Assembly: GCF_905147045.1 (NCBI RefSeq)
Contig: NC_065902.1
Coordinates: 5,525,377 to 5,589,376, forward strand
Direction: 5' to 3'
Length of the DNA: 64,000 nt
Source of the DNA: Nymphalis io
Lineage: Eukaryota > Arthropoda > Insecta > Lepidoptera > Nymphalidae
Of this stretch, positions 25,401 to 40,400 are shown one piece after another (the stretch's first letter is position 1; the number at the start of each line of letters is the position of its first letter). Made by a program: the position numbers and the translations under genes. The notes beneath the pieces were generated by a model. The model had not been told where the DNA came from. It saw only the letters and a list, made by a program, of their open reading frames with translations, and did no database searches.

Positions 25401-28400
25401 CCTAAAATCGTCTGACCATCGGGCGGGTGGTCTGCCCACTGGCCTTTTTGCTTCTCTAGGCCACCACTCCGTGACGATTTTAGTCCACCTTCCGTCTTCT
25501 CGTCTGGCCAAGTGTCTAGCCCATCTCCACTTTAACCTACTTATAAATATTATAAATGGAATCGTTTACGTGTTTGTGTTTCTTAAATACACTGTGTTTG
25601 CTTTGGTTGTGTTTTGTGTGTCTTTAACGGAGTAACTGAGTATAACGTTATTTTTGCATTGAGGTTTATGCGAGTGACATTTTTATCCCGATGAAATGCA
25701 TGGTAGCGAAACCGCTGGTAAACAGCCTATTAAATGCGAGATGCACATGAATTGACAGGGTTTTGTACTATTAAGATGGATAATTAGAATATATACATGA
25801 TTACATTAGGAATACATTCAGTAAGATGTATTATTATTTCATTATTAGGTAAGTAAAAAATAGAAGAGAAAAATATTAGTCAAGTAAATTATAAAAAACT
25901 GAAAAGTTTGATTTTATACTTGAATTTCACTAAAAATTTACAAATGGGGACATTTTGGGCTAGTATTTATTTCCTTCAATTTAAAAAAGTACTTACAAAG
26001 TAAACAGAAACAAACTTTTAACCCTATTCAATCCCATTAACTACTACTTGGCCACTGCCGTGCACTATAGAATTTAATAATTCTCGCTGAAATACTTCAA
26101 ATAATTCTGTAATACATATAACACTTTTAATAAGAACTTATATAAGTTATTTTAAATTTCTTAGTGCACTTTTTGAAGTTACGTATACCTATTCACTTTA
26201 AAAAAATCAATTTAAACATGAGTAGTTAGTGTGGGCTTAAAAAACTGTTTCTACTGTAATGTGTACAAACTGCAGTATTATTATAGCAATTTAAGTTAGC
26301 TTAGTTCTTCTTAGTTATGTTTATTTTTATGACAAGTGTTTGCTGCTCTTGGTAGAGTGAAAACATTAAAAGGCAATACAATTTGTAATTTAGTACCAAG
26401 TAAATTAAACAATCACTTTGATCTATCCGCCTGTATAGGTGTGTGATAATATATCTTACTGAAGGCCCCACGTGTTTTCTTCGTATACGTATTATGTTTA
26501 TTTAAATATTGTATATACCTATCCTATATATGATTTTATATCAATATGAGTATAATCAATAGGATTAGTATTTTTTTTAAAAAAGCGTGAACCCAGGCTT
26601 GGAGATCCTCCTAGGCAATTTGTCATTTGAGGCACCCCATTTCGAAGCGGTTAGAGTAAAACTAATTTATTTATGGTTGGGTGGGGCCCCTCGGCTGGTG
26701 GGGTCCTTAGACCAGTGCCTTGTAGGCCTAGGCATAAATCCGAAGCTGCGTGAACCAAATAAGAAATCCGATCTTTCCGTGCGTCTTATGTGTTTTTCAT
26801 TAAATAATTTTAAACATTTTGTAATATACCCGAAAGTACTTACTAGTTCAAATTGTAAAGCATAAAAAAATATTGTTTTTTTTTTTTTATAGAATAGGAA
26901 GGCGGACGAGCATATGGACCACCTAATGGTAAGTGGTCACCAACGCCCTTAGACATTGGCATTGTAAGAAATGTCAACCATCGCTTACATATCCAATGCG
27001 CCACCAACCTTGGGAACTAAGATTTTATGTCCCTTGTGCCTGTAATTACACTGGCTCACTCACCCTTCAAACCGGAACACAACAATATCAAGTATTGCTG
27101 TTTTGCGGTAGAATGTCTGATGAGTGGGTGGTACCTACCCAGACGAGTTTGCACAAAGCCCTACTAATTATAATGAATTATAACAAAACAGCAATGTACT
27201 TAATTTTTTTAAGGGTAGTGTATTTCATTATCATCATTATTATTAACATTCTTAAGCATACTACTATTTTTACTACAAAATTTACAATAATTAAATGCTT
27301 ATGATTGTCGTATTGAGGAAGTGGGCGATATGGATGGTATAAAATTAAATGTCAATTTCCACCTACTGCATTAATCTTGCTAAGCTAACGTTCGATAAAT
27401 TAACGGTAGGTTTGCGCGGGGGCGGTTCTATAGAAACACTCACAAGGCGCAAATCATAAAGAAACTTTAATGTATAATTATTTAATTACTTGAATTGAAA
27501 ATGAAATAAATTGATGCGGTTAATTGACATGAAAATTAATCATGTATAATGAAAACGGACGGTTTTTATAACTATCAATATAAATCCGTTTTGGATTATT
27601 CTATGTAACTCGAGTAGGAAAGATAAGTTATACAAATTGTTACACTTCAATTAAACTATAAATAGATATTATTCATTATTTGTTTTTGGCACAATGATTG
27701 TATATTATCAAATGATCTCGTAACCCGAAGGCGGTAGCGTATCAATAATATTACTAATAAACTCGATTTGCAAACATTAAAATGATGCAATTTTTGATAT
27801 CGTGCGTGACCATTTTTAATGAGTAGTTTTAGCACTTAACAATCTACATTTACCGGTGGTAGAACATGTGCTTTCGCGTTTAGGTTTGTACCAAAAACCC
27901 CCCTTTTATTTTACCTCTAAAAAGTACTATTTTGTATTTCAAGTGTGATTACACCCTTGGGACATACCAACTTTTTTATTTTTTTGTGAAAAAGGTAGAC
28001 GTACGGGCAAATGGGCCACCTGATGGTAAAGTGGTCACTGTCATTCATAAACATTGGCACTGTAAGAAATATTAACCGTTTCAGTGCCAATGTGCCACCG
28101 ACCTTAAATAACTACACTAGCTCACTCACCCTTCAAAACAGAAGACAACAATGGTAAGCATTGCTATTTGGCGGTAGAATAATATGATCTTACAGTGCAA
28201 TTGTTTATTTGCGGATCAGCTGTTTATTTAGCATAAGTTTGCCAGACAGCACGACTGCCTTAATAACATTTTTAAATTAAATAACTAAAGAAAACTTGTC
28301 GTATATTCGTCATATCTAGTAAAACATATTGTAATAATCTCTTATTGAAAACCGCAAAGAACTGTCGTAACACTAAAACAGATTTATGTTACGTTAATGG

Positions 28401-31400
28401 TCACTCAAGTTTTAATTATTTGTACACTCTGCGGTAGACGTGTTTATTTAGTTTGTCAATAGTAACATTATATGATATTACAATGACATAGTATTACTGC
28501 CTTTAAAATGCGAACATAATATATTTTCATCGTATAGGTACATTTATTTATATAAATACCTATCTTTACTAAACGGTAATATTTTATATTAAAAACTGTC
28601 GCTTATTATGTGAAATGTGATACCTGACAATTTTTGTAGACACATGTTATACTGTTGATTTGAAGAGATTGCCAAACCGCTTCTTTCTCGGTTTCTTGTT
28701 TGTTTCCATGGTAATTATATATGTTTAAAAAGATAAACGTTTCAAGATGCTAGATGAAAAACTCACATGTTTCTTCTAATTGTTATTTTAAATAAATACA
28801 ACATTTACAGTTAGAGCACACAGCCAATATGGTTAGCGGAATTGTAGTGTGCCACTAATGAATACGTAATGTTGCACACATTTATACTTGAGAATAATCC
28901 TGATTTCTGGAATGTTTATGCATTTTATTATACAAGATTGTTTGTGTAGCGCGTCGCATTTGGTATGAAAATGTGTTTGCGCGTCTTTGATTGCGTGACA
29001 TTGTACGACTCCGTCGGGTAATTGTCATAATGTGGCCTTTTTACATACATATAATATATGTGTATTGTTAAAGGTAAAACGGTAATGACCTACGTTGGGT
29101 ATGATTATGATACTGAGCAAATACTATTTTCTTATATTTTGTTTATTAAAATATATGTTCTAAATCACATAAAATCACAAAATTCGAAACGTGATTAATG
29201 TTACAATAAAACCTAATGTTTAACGACATAAACTTGTAAGTTTTTAAATAAATTGTTCTTTTTCCATTGTCGCATGTTTTGTATAAGTCATCCATTGTTC
29301 TAAGTATGTAGATAGGTAGAGCATTAAGAGTTATGTCACATTTTAAAGTCAATTCTGAATGTAAGGATAGTTTTGGCAAACGCGATTAAAACGATACGAT
29401 GTATTGCAAAGCGTGAAGTGTAATGTCGTAAATCGTGGTTGGATTGCGTTATGTCGGTGGCTGTCGCAGGACTCTTATGTCCAATTCAGTGTATGGTTCA
29501 TTGCCCCGAAGCTTGCGCGTAACAAACGATCCGTTGAGTGACGTCACGTCATGTGCAATGCACTCGTTGCAATGAGCTTGGTCCTGCGCTAAATCTTCGC
29601 TCATATTTGAATCACATAAAATTGAGGTTCAATATAATAGTGATCTGTCCGAAAGTATTATGTTATATAAAGGTAAACCAATGCTTTACTCGAATCCTGA
29701 ACCTTGTATTAAAGAATTGCGCATTTTTTTACGTTCGAATACGTAATTACGTTGGTAAAGATTAAGAATCGAGCTAATTCTTGATGCTTGACTTATTTTT
29801 ATTAAAAATAAAAGCTAGACAGATAAATGTGTCCGGCTTCAGAAATATACGCAGAGAAATATCTTTGCATAACTAGCACATCTAGAGACTATCTAGAACT
29901 TTTAAAAAACATTATAAAGCGAAAGCGAGTTTGTTCGTTTGTTACGCTTTCACGTCTTAACTGCTCAATCGATTATCATGAAATTTTTGATACCCGTTGT
30001 CAGCTATACTGAATAGGACAAAGTTTGCCTCATAGCTGCCTCCCTAATCATAAAAATAAACGTACATTAAAAAAATGTTATTTTTTATTTTATGTTTATT
30101 ACAAAACCATTCAATGAAATCCATTCACCTTGAGAAAATATTTTAATTGAAAACGACAATTTTTGAAAAAATATAATACTGTTGTGTTTCTTTCGCCGGT
30201 TCTTCATAGGTATGAAGTATTTTGTTGGAAAACGAAGGTAGATTTTTTAATAATAGAATAGCATAATAAATTTATACTTTAAATAAAAAATAGATTTTGG
30301 CAAACTCACTATCGTTATAGTATTATTATAATTAGATTACATATCACCATATTCCTTTTAACACTTGTGCTTGTACCAAGTTGTTAATCTATAAAACTAA
30401 AATCTCAAGTTATATGTAATAAAGTATTTTATTAATTGCAGAGCCTAAGTACTTATGATATCGCTAGCTCTTTAATTAGAGCCTTGTGACGTCAATCCTG
30501 TATAGTCAATATGATAAGCCGTAACTTTATTATTTTTCTTCGAGCAGTAACTGATATTTTTTACTTCATTTTCTAGTTGTTTTTAAGACAAACAATATGT
30601 ATAAACAACATAGGATGTTGTGTGTCTAATACATATTGAGAAAAACAGGAGTTTTAAATGCAAATTGTATGTAAATTTTTTAATATATTAAAAAGTAAAA
30701 TTCTAATAAAAATATTTTTTGTTTTGCCAACGACTAGCGGGCTCTCACCAAATATTAACGCACTTAATTAACGCACAACGAACTCGCTTCCACGAAATTA
30801 ATCGAGGTCAAAGAATTTGAGTGCATACGTCTCAATTAAATTCGCTTCGACGTTATTAACTAAAATAATCATTACTTTAAAGCATTCAGATGTAATATTT
30901 CTCTTCTACAAGAAGTCCTGCTCACGTCGCGGGTCGGTCGCGTCTTTATCGGTGTGCGTAATCACACGCCGCCTTTTAGATTCGGACAATAGGCATTAAT
31001 TTTGAAAACGCGAGGTAGGAATGTTGTCGGCGCAGATTCGGGCAGGTAGAATTTTTAGCGCCTTTATGATCAGATCCTGGCATGTCATACGCCACCCACG
31101 ATTCTAATTAAGCCGGTAGCCAACAAAGGCGCCGGGCTGACCATAACGCTGTCGGATTATGTGGCGCGAGACGGGCGGGTCGTCGGCCGGAGGTGCCCTC
31201 GCGTGCTACAATTGCACACAATACGCCCCCGCACGACCCGAGAGACCAAAAAGTTAGAAAAGTGTGGCACGGTGGGACGTTACGCCCGCGCGATACCATC
31301 TCGGCGCCACAGCCGCCGCCGCCCGCTCGCCCGGGGTTACTCGACTTTTAATTTTGACCACTTTGTAACTGTCCGTGTAACCCGTCGACTTTGTTCGACA

Positions 31401-34400
31401 GTCGCAGAAGGTGCGGGGCTCACTTAATTAGAAATTTACTTTTAAGGACCCGTGAATTATTACATACCTTAGAGAATTTGAATTGCTTCGGACTCAATAC
31501 CGAGAATCGATATATACGATGCCGAAAATTGAGCAATCTGATTTATTTTATGGACTCTTTCGGTCTGGCTTCAAATCGTTGATGATCGCGTTTATCTTAA
31601 TCGATAATAAAAGTTTTCGATAAGATACAAATACGGGGGAGCGGATTCACCGGGTGAATTACGGAGATCCTCCCACGTACGGTCGCCGGCTTGTTATGAA
31701 CTTGAATTAAATGAATGACGCAGTTGTATGAATGGCGCGGCAATGAATGTGAGTCGGAAGTGCAAGCCGCGCTTCAGCACGCTAGTCGATTGCGCCGATG
31801 CACGTGCATCCGCTCTTCAGCTCTTCGCTGTGCTTGAGCAATGCTCCCCTAAGGAAAATACTGTCACCCTACAATAAAATAAACAATTTATATCGAAAAT
31901 GTAAGCATACTTATTTTGTAACTGGCCTTAAAATAAACAAGCGTAAAATAGTATAAATGGAATGGCTATTTTATCTAAGAATTAAGAAGAAACAAAGATT
32001 TTATAGAATGTTGAATCTGTTATGTGTTTGCGAGGCATAATCAATTGTAATAAAATATATCAGAAAATATTTTTTTAGATGTTTAACGTAAATGTAAATA
32101 AAAATTTGTAGGTGCTGTGCAATCGTTGTAGAATTTACAGAAGTTGATATTATAATGTTGCATTCAGAAATTAAAATACCTCAGAAGTCGAAAAATCACT
32201 GAATATTTTGCAATGCCTCAACCATATTATGTTTGAATAAATATTAATATTTTGCTCTATTTAGCACTAGAATATTTATACTTAGTATTGTTGAGTTCCG
32301 ATTGAAGGGTAAGTGAGCCAGTATAACTACAGGCACAAAGGACATATAATTTTAGTTTCCATTATTGGCGACGCTTTGATGATGTAAGGGATGGTTATTA
32401 TTTCTTCCAGTACAGTAAATGTATATAGGCAGTGATGATCACTTACCATCAGGCGGCCAATTTGCCGGCCTGCCTAACTACTTGAAATAATAATAAAGTT
32501 TTTATAAAAGGAGATTTTTGTAAATAGTCTTGGCAATATTTAGATGCAAATTTCCGTGATAACATTTGTCAGTCAGGTCATATAGATGGCGCAACGTAAA
32601 TTGCTATTAATGTTATAAAAGTATTTTGGCCTGGCAAATATAAATCTATGTGAGTGAGTGGAGACAAACATACAAACTATATTAAAAATTATAGTTTTCA
32701 AAATTAAAAGCTGAGCAAGATTTGTTCGACGTGTACAATACATTTCTGTTTTAACTGACCAGGTTAAATTAAATATAACAAATTGTTTGAATGGTATCTT
32801 ATAAATTTTAATAACTATATTATGCATTAAAACATATAACAGAGTGAAGTGCAAAATTTGTAAGACATTATTTTACAAACTCACGCTCTTATTGCTGAAA
32901 ATAAATAAATATCTTTGAGAAGATTATTTTATACTTCTAAAAATACCTATACCTCTATTCAAACGGAATTGCGTAGCGGAAAACTTATGTTTATGTTTAA
33001 ATCAACGATCATACGATATAAGTTTACGTAATTAAGGCAACCGTCGCTTTAATCTATGAATCATTTTCTTATTGGAATGTTCGTTCGCTCCTTCAAAGAG
33101 GATTTACTTTAGAACACTTGTACTAAGATCTTTGTAGTGATGAGCTAGCTCTTCGTTATCAGCCGAATTACCTAATACATGCCTTATCACATTACTTTGA
33201 CTATAGTTTGTCATTGTCAAACGTACAAAATATATATAAAAGTCAAAGAAAGATTGATGAAATAAGTGAAATGTATTTTTTTTAATGGCAACTTTTGTAT
33301 TGTTAACAAAAATTGATAACATTTGTTATGTTGGTATCTCTCTGAAGAATTGAAAAAATTGTAAACACATAAATTGCGAACGTTATTGCTAAACGCATCA
33401 CAACGAATGACTTGAACTACAGTTGACATTTTCCGCATATTATGTTCATCTTTTGTTATTATTTATTAAGACATCAACAATATACTATATAATTTTGTTT
33501 GTAGTAACATGTCGGTACATAATAATTTATTAAATTTATTTTAATAATTTGAGAATAACTTTACAATTTATTTATTTTTTCAAATGGTGGAAAAAAATTA
33601 TGCTATGGGAATGAAACAAATTCAAAATCCTATTCTATTCGACCTTGAAATCTCATAATTGAATAAGTCTGTTGCCTAATCCTAGTAAGCAATATTGCTT
33701 GTACAATTAAATATAATTTTGCCTGTTTGACATTTAAACGTAAATAGTGCAATTTACCCATCAATAAATTGTACGGACGTGTACGGAATCGTGATGTAAT
33801 GCTAATAATGGAATTTTACCTAGAGATTGTCTATATCGAATGCTCTTCGTAAAATATATATTTACTTGAAAATTCTTTAGTTAGTTTGGATATAAGGGTA
33901 GTGATGAAATATTTTCGCGGGGGTATTTTTTGACTGAATTTTATTCAATTCAATATACTTTCGTTACAAAGTTTTGTGTCTCTATTTATGTGATAGTATT
34001 AAATGTTTCCATAAGTTTCGTTTTCATTATTTTATAATACAATATTTTTAGTTATCTAATAAGTATAACATAGAGGGCGGCTTATTTCAGCACATAGGTG
34101 GCATATTATTTTGTAAATATGTGGCTGTCGTTATATTTATCAAATAAGAAATTTTAATTTTTTTTATTTCATAAAGGCGTAGGCAAACTGGCAAATGGAC
34201 CACCAGATGGTAAGTGGTCACCACCGCCCATAAATTTTGACACAAATATTTACTATCCCTTACATCGCCAATGCGCCATGTGCCTGTAGTTTTTTTTATA
34301 GAAATAAATATTTATTAGTATTTTTTTTTAAATATTGATGATTCAATTACGTTTTATTTGCTTTTACGGCAAGCCTTTAGGAGATGTCTGCTTATAGATT

Positions 34401-37400
34401 TGTGTTAAAAAATGGACAGTTGATTCTTACTCCTAAGGTATGTTTTCTCTTTCTCTACTATTTCCTGGTAGGTATATTTTACAGGGACGGGTTTTTAGCA
34501 TTTTTACATGATAAATTATGGATATCATTAAAAATAAATTCAGGAAAATAGTCTAGGTCATACGGTTACTGTATTTATTTAAAACAGTATTCAGAAATAA
34601 AACAGGTGTGACCTATTAATCAAAGATTGCTTTGAAAACGAATAAATTAGCAATACGTTATTATTATTCAAACCTAACCACGTCATGTTTTGCAAAGCAG
34701 GTCGTGACAAGTCATGGTAGACGCGAAATTTGTAAGGGTTTTCTTAGCCCTTTATTTATATTCAATAATTCATTTAAAAGCATCAATCAATCAATCAATC
34801 AACAGCCAATCGTTGTCCACTGCTGAACATAGGCCTCTCCCAAAAAGATACCGCGACCGCTACCTTGGTCGGGCCTAGCGGGCTTGCCGGTAACTGGGGG
34901 CCTTTTTTTGGGCGCATCTGCCATTAAGGGGGGGGGTTTGCCCATACTCGCCGCGCTGGGCAGGCGTGTTGGCGAGCGCAGTAGGGGAGGTAAGATGTTT
35001 ATGGGGGGGGACGCTGCTGCCCATCCCCCCTTTTCCCCGTCCCTCAGTCGCCTCTTACGACACCCACGGGATGAGATTGGGGGAGTACTATTCTAAGCCG
35101 GTACTCCACGGCACATTTAAAAGCATGTTGTCCTTTAACTAATAGGTTAAAGGACAACATTACCCATTGATAAAATATGAACATTATTATTTGCAACTAA
35201 TAATGTTAATTATTGATAAAAAATTTAATGATAAAACAATGTAACGTTATCTTATTAAATGAATTTGATTTTGCCGAATATTACTTATTACAATATTACT
35301 CTATTAATGAATGTGTAAAAAATAAACTTGAAAATATTCACATGGATAAAAAAATATGAACTTCACCGACTATACTTAACGCTGGTTCGTTACGTGCAGT
35401 CGAAAAGTGTAATAAACTAAATTCATTTCATTCATTTCCGTTCAACCAACCAGTTGCTATTATTACGTAATAAACGGAAGTGCTCACAATAAAGCAATCG
35501 GGTGCATGAATGATCTCCGGATGCTTAGAATTGCCATCATTTCACAGTATAGTATGTATAGGACTTAAACGATGAAGCTATAAGTGGCAATTTTGAATAG
35601 ATATAAAAATATGAAAGTTAGTTTTTACGTTAGTGAGGTAATTTAATTTTCTTTATATTATTATTAAAAAGATAAAGATAAGCAATCTAATCAAATAATA
35701 TCATATTTATTTTGATTTGGCATTCATCAATTCTTGGAAAATTATTGCAAAGATGCACAGTCATCCGCAAAAAAATAAAATATAAAAAATACACTTATGA
35801 TGCTACTCCATGATCCAGGCTTAATAAATATTTATCCGCTTCCACTTCTCGCCAAACGGCACACTTAAAATCATTCACAGAGCCCCATTTGGCGCCCAAT
35901 GTCAATTTTGCAGATTACCCATCGTTGGAAAGTTTCAACAAGCACTCCTATCCAATGCTGTTATGCGAATAACACACTTATTGTATGGGTATTAATTGCA
36001 ATATCTGCGTGCTGCGAAATTGTTTGTTCATGCAACGCGTAATGGATCCGAGCACTCTTCTCAATCGCTCGCGAAACGTGTTATGGATAAATGCTAGTGT
36101 GACTTTCATATCCTTACTGCTTGAGAGTTTGGCTTGCTGCACTTAGTACCTTATTGGTAGAACATATCCTATTAATACTTTATATCAAATTATAAATAAG
36201 CAAACTGCATGTTAATATTGCATTGCTTATTATTATTAAAATAAAAGAAACTGAATTTATAATTTTGACAAACATGACCTTAGCCTTAAAATCATAAAAA
36301 TGAATGCTTTTTAAGTGTAAAATTGCGTGTAACCCAAAACAAAATTGGAAACATCAAAAAGCATTGTTGGCAAAAGTGTCTGTAATAATTATCAACAAAA
36401 ATGGATAAGTATATAGTTGCGTGTAATTGTTGGTGATTTACTAACAGAATTGCAAATGGTTACAAGTAAAGAAATTGCCAACTTATTTTAATAGAAACTA
36501 AATTGCGTCTTCACCTTTTTTCGAATATTAGAAATCGAATATCGAAGCCATATTTTTGTCACAAAACAATTCTACTTTTATCTAATTTTTAAAGTTCATG
36601 TCTGCTTTTGAATTAACGATTTAATAACCGCTACTTGAAGATTTAATAAGGACGTTATAACAAGATGTCGTCTCGCTGTCTACCGAACGTATATATATCT
36701 TTCCTTATAATCTTTCTACGTTACGTTTTTATTATCGTTAGTCCCAGACTATTACAATGAACTATGATAATCTGTTTTAACTAAATAGGTAGATAATATA
36801 TAATAAATAGGTTCGTATAAACCTAGAAGTGGATTATAATGAAGTGTGAATGACCTGCGTTAGCGTAAGGGTCATGCCTGTATGTCTAATTTATTTTGAC
36901 CTCGTCTATTGTCATAATGTTTGTAAAGTAACATTTCTAAATCGTTATTCAAATGGACTTATCTATTTCATAAAACTATTATTGTATTAGTTTATAAATT
37001 GTTTTGAAAACCACAAACGGTAATGAAAGCGTTTACTCGACACTCCGCATTCATGTTTATAAATAAAGTAGTGGTGTTATTATTGTAACACGAAATATTA
37101 TTATACAAAATGCGATCGACATAGCAATATCAAGTAGCAGGTAAATAGTAATGTTTGTGTTAGTTCAGCTAGATAATGTTTTGTGAATATCACTGTGTAA
37201 ACATGGTACTATTGAAAAATTATTGGGTTCCAATTTTATAGTTTTATCTGTTGTATAATGTTGGTTTATTGATGATATCTGAATACATCTGAATTTGCCT
37301 ATACACAAGGGTGTGCCCTTCTACACTATCTCTATCCCTTATATCTACTCTGGAAATAATCCTCGAGATTGACCAATTAAATAAAATTCGGCAAATAGGA

Positions 37401-40400
37401 CAATATTATTATTATTAATGCAGATGTTTCAATGGGTGTTTCGGCATTTACCGTAGCAATCGCATACAACGAGCTTGCAATCTTACTCGGAAATATTATC
37501 GAAGCTGTGAACATATTCGGATCTATCACGTAGCCAAGCAGTAGTATAAGTTGCAAGTCAAGTCGAAAATACAGGCCGATTATTTCTAAATAGGCTGTCC
37601 GGTTGTACAGTTGCACTCCTTAGATGGTCGGTTGGCGCCAGTTTCTCTCGCCTTGTACGCCGCTCGCTAGTACGTTAGTTAATGATCGATCCATCTCGGA
37701 TATAATCAATCGGACAATTAATAAATATTAAAAATAATTTACATCATTTTTTTAAATTTACAGTTTAGTTTTTTATTACACGCTTTTTTAACATTACTTT
37801 AGATATTTATTTTGTAAAAACTTATAAATTATAATTTTTATATATATGTACATATAACTTACTTGTAAAATAGAATTTCCTTAAGGAGACTATTTGTTAA
37901 ACATACTATATAGTTGAACAAATATAACAAAATTTAAAATTAAAATTTAATTGTAACTTCATAACGTAAAATAAAATCTTCAGCGTGACTATTATAGAAC
38001 ACGGCGACCGCACGAGAGATATAAAAATGATATAAAACATGTTGGGTGTTTTGGATGAATCTAAATCCCGCAAACCGCACAATGTCAAAATATTGTCAAA
38101 GTGAATTCCTCGTGTCCAATATATAATACTGATTTTCCACTTGGCAATAATCCTAAGGATTTATTTCGATCTCGGTTGATATTAAACCGCATACCGCATT
38201 TATCTAGGCATCGGTCACTTTAGTTCGGTAGTCGGTTGTTGAACTTACTTCTTTAAGATAGGATACGTTGAGACTGGCGGGCGGCTGAGCGAACGCATTC
38301 AGTTTCAGGTATTTGTTTTGTCGAGGATGGCGGCTGAGCGTCTCATTGTCGTTTTCGTATATTTAGTGGTGTTGACACGTCACTTTCTCGTCCGGAAGCG
38401 TCTGTCATCGGCGCGTGTAACTGGCCAGCTGCACCCGAACACGTACAGTTTACATTCATACCACCTACCACCAAACCGATGTAATTTGGCAAGATCCCGA
38501 TAGACGTGTGTTCAACTTGCAAATTGTCACGTCTAGTGTTGCACGTAATTGTTGACGCATTTTGTTATTTATTGACGTCGACCGCCTTCCTGATCACAAT
38601 AATGCTATAAATAACTGGTAATTAATGACTATTCACCAATAATATTTACACTATATGCACTTTCGTTCATATCTTTTTTATACAGGAACAGGAACAGGAA
38701 CAGCCTGTTAATGTCCCACTGCTGGGCTAAGGCCTCCTCTCCCTTTTTTTTTTGAGGAGAAGGTTTAGAGTTTATTCCACCACGCTGCTCCAATGCGGGT
38801 TGGTAGAATACACATGTGACATAATTTCAATGAAATTAGACACATGCAGGTTTCCTCACGATGTTTTCCTTCACCGTCAAGCACAAGATGAATTATAATC
38901 ACAAATTAAGCACATGAAAATTCAATGGTGCTTACCCGGGTTTGAACCCACGATCATCGGTTAAGATTCACGCGTTCTAACCACTAGGCCATCTCGGCTT
39001 CATTTTTTATAACATATGTTAATTTATTGTAACAATAAATTAATTAATTTAGATATATGTCTAAGAAATATTGTCTTCATTGATAATTATATAACAAAAA
39101 ATCAGACAGTATTGTTTATTATGTAACTGTCAATTCTTAATCCATCAGACATCATCATTAGAAGATACCACGCCCACACCGCGCCCACTTCTGGTCATCG
39201 GTCAAACTGTCTTACTATATTGCAGACCAATTTACTTATTTATGTTTTATCTAAACAAATGTCTGTCGAGTGCGAGCCGCTTTGTCGTGATGGACTGATA
39301 ATTGGTCAGTAGTAATAAATACATATAGTCTATAGGAAACCAGTAGCTGGATTCCGTGATAAGTTATTGTGGAATTTTTATATCTTAATGTAAATGGCAA
39401 AATAAATTTCTTCTTAAAAAACTTTTGACAATGAATAATGTATTTTTTTCCTTTATGTATAATTAGTTAAATTAGTAAAGGGGCAAATGTCTCGTGTTTT
39501 TATTTGAGCTTTTATAAACAGTAAAAGGTCAAACAGCAGCGCTAACCCGCGATAGTACTTATGTCTACTCATACAAATGTTTTAATTATAGATTTATTTA
39601 CTACGTTTATTTTGTTATACCATTTTATAACAAGTATATAAAACTATATAAGAATAGTACAGTATTCATTACCTCAAAGCATTTTACTATATTCAATAGA
39701 CTCTACAGATGAAACACAAGAGGCGATAGGCGTTTCCATTAAGGAAGAAAAAACCCATCGAAATCTGGGTTAATCCCGCTATAAACTCTTATCTCAATAG
39801 TTTACATGATACTATGGAAAAGCACTTTATGGTTTTTTTCCGGTCATATTTTTAGCGTAGGTAAGTTGATACTATCTTTAGACGAAAAATTCAAAAATAT
39901 TACACAAACGAAACGACAATAAGTATATGCGGTTGTTTAATTAATTTCAGATCGTCATCCGCGAAGATAATTATCGGACAGTAATTGGTTTCAACAAGTG
40001 GTTTCGTACAAATTACATAAGTGGTGACATACCACCCACGTTATCAACTACATCTTTGTAGCGTAACTGGTGTTACGAGGCGGTTTATTAATTTGCGCGT
40101 AACACGCAATAAATTTTATAACAATGACATTTGCACATTTATGTTATGCAATTTCATTAGCGAAATGTGTATCGACAATTATTTTATTCGAATTCATATT
40201 TTACACGTGGCAAAAACTACTGAGTTTTCAAATATGTTGTAATACTTTACAAAATTTCGTTAAGATATAAGCTATAAAAAACTTTCGAAACAGACGTTTC
40301 AGTTGCGTTTGGGAGTTAAATAAATATGTCTACCACTTCTATGTTCTTGATTAGAATGGTTTAAATTATATAAATATATTTTCTAACTACGAGTCATGCA

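Noticed and set aside
31108..31427. Overlapping frames in the 31-kb island
   Set aside because: Both strands are open at once because of GC content; no domain.
37377..37616. 79-codon minus frame with hydrophobic stretches
   Set aside because: No start context, splice signal or domain recognised; the hydrophobic residues follow from T-rich codons.
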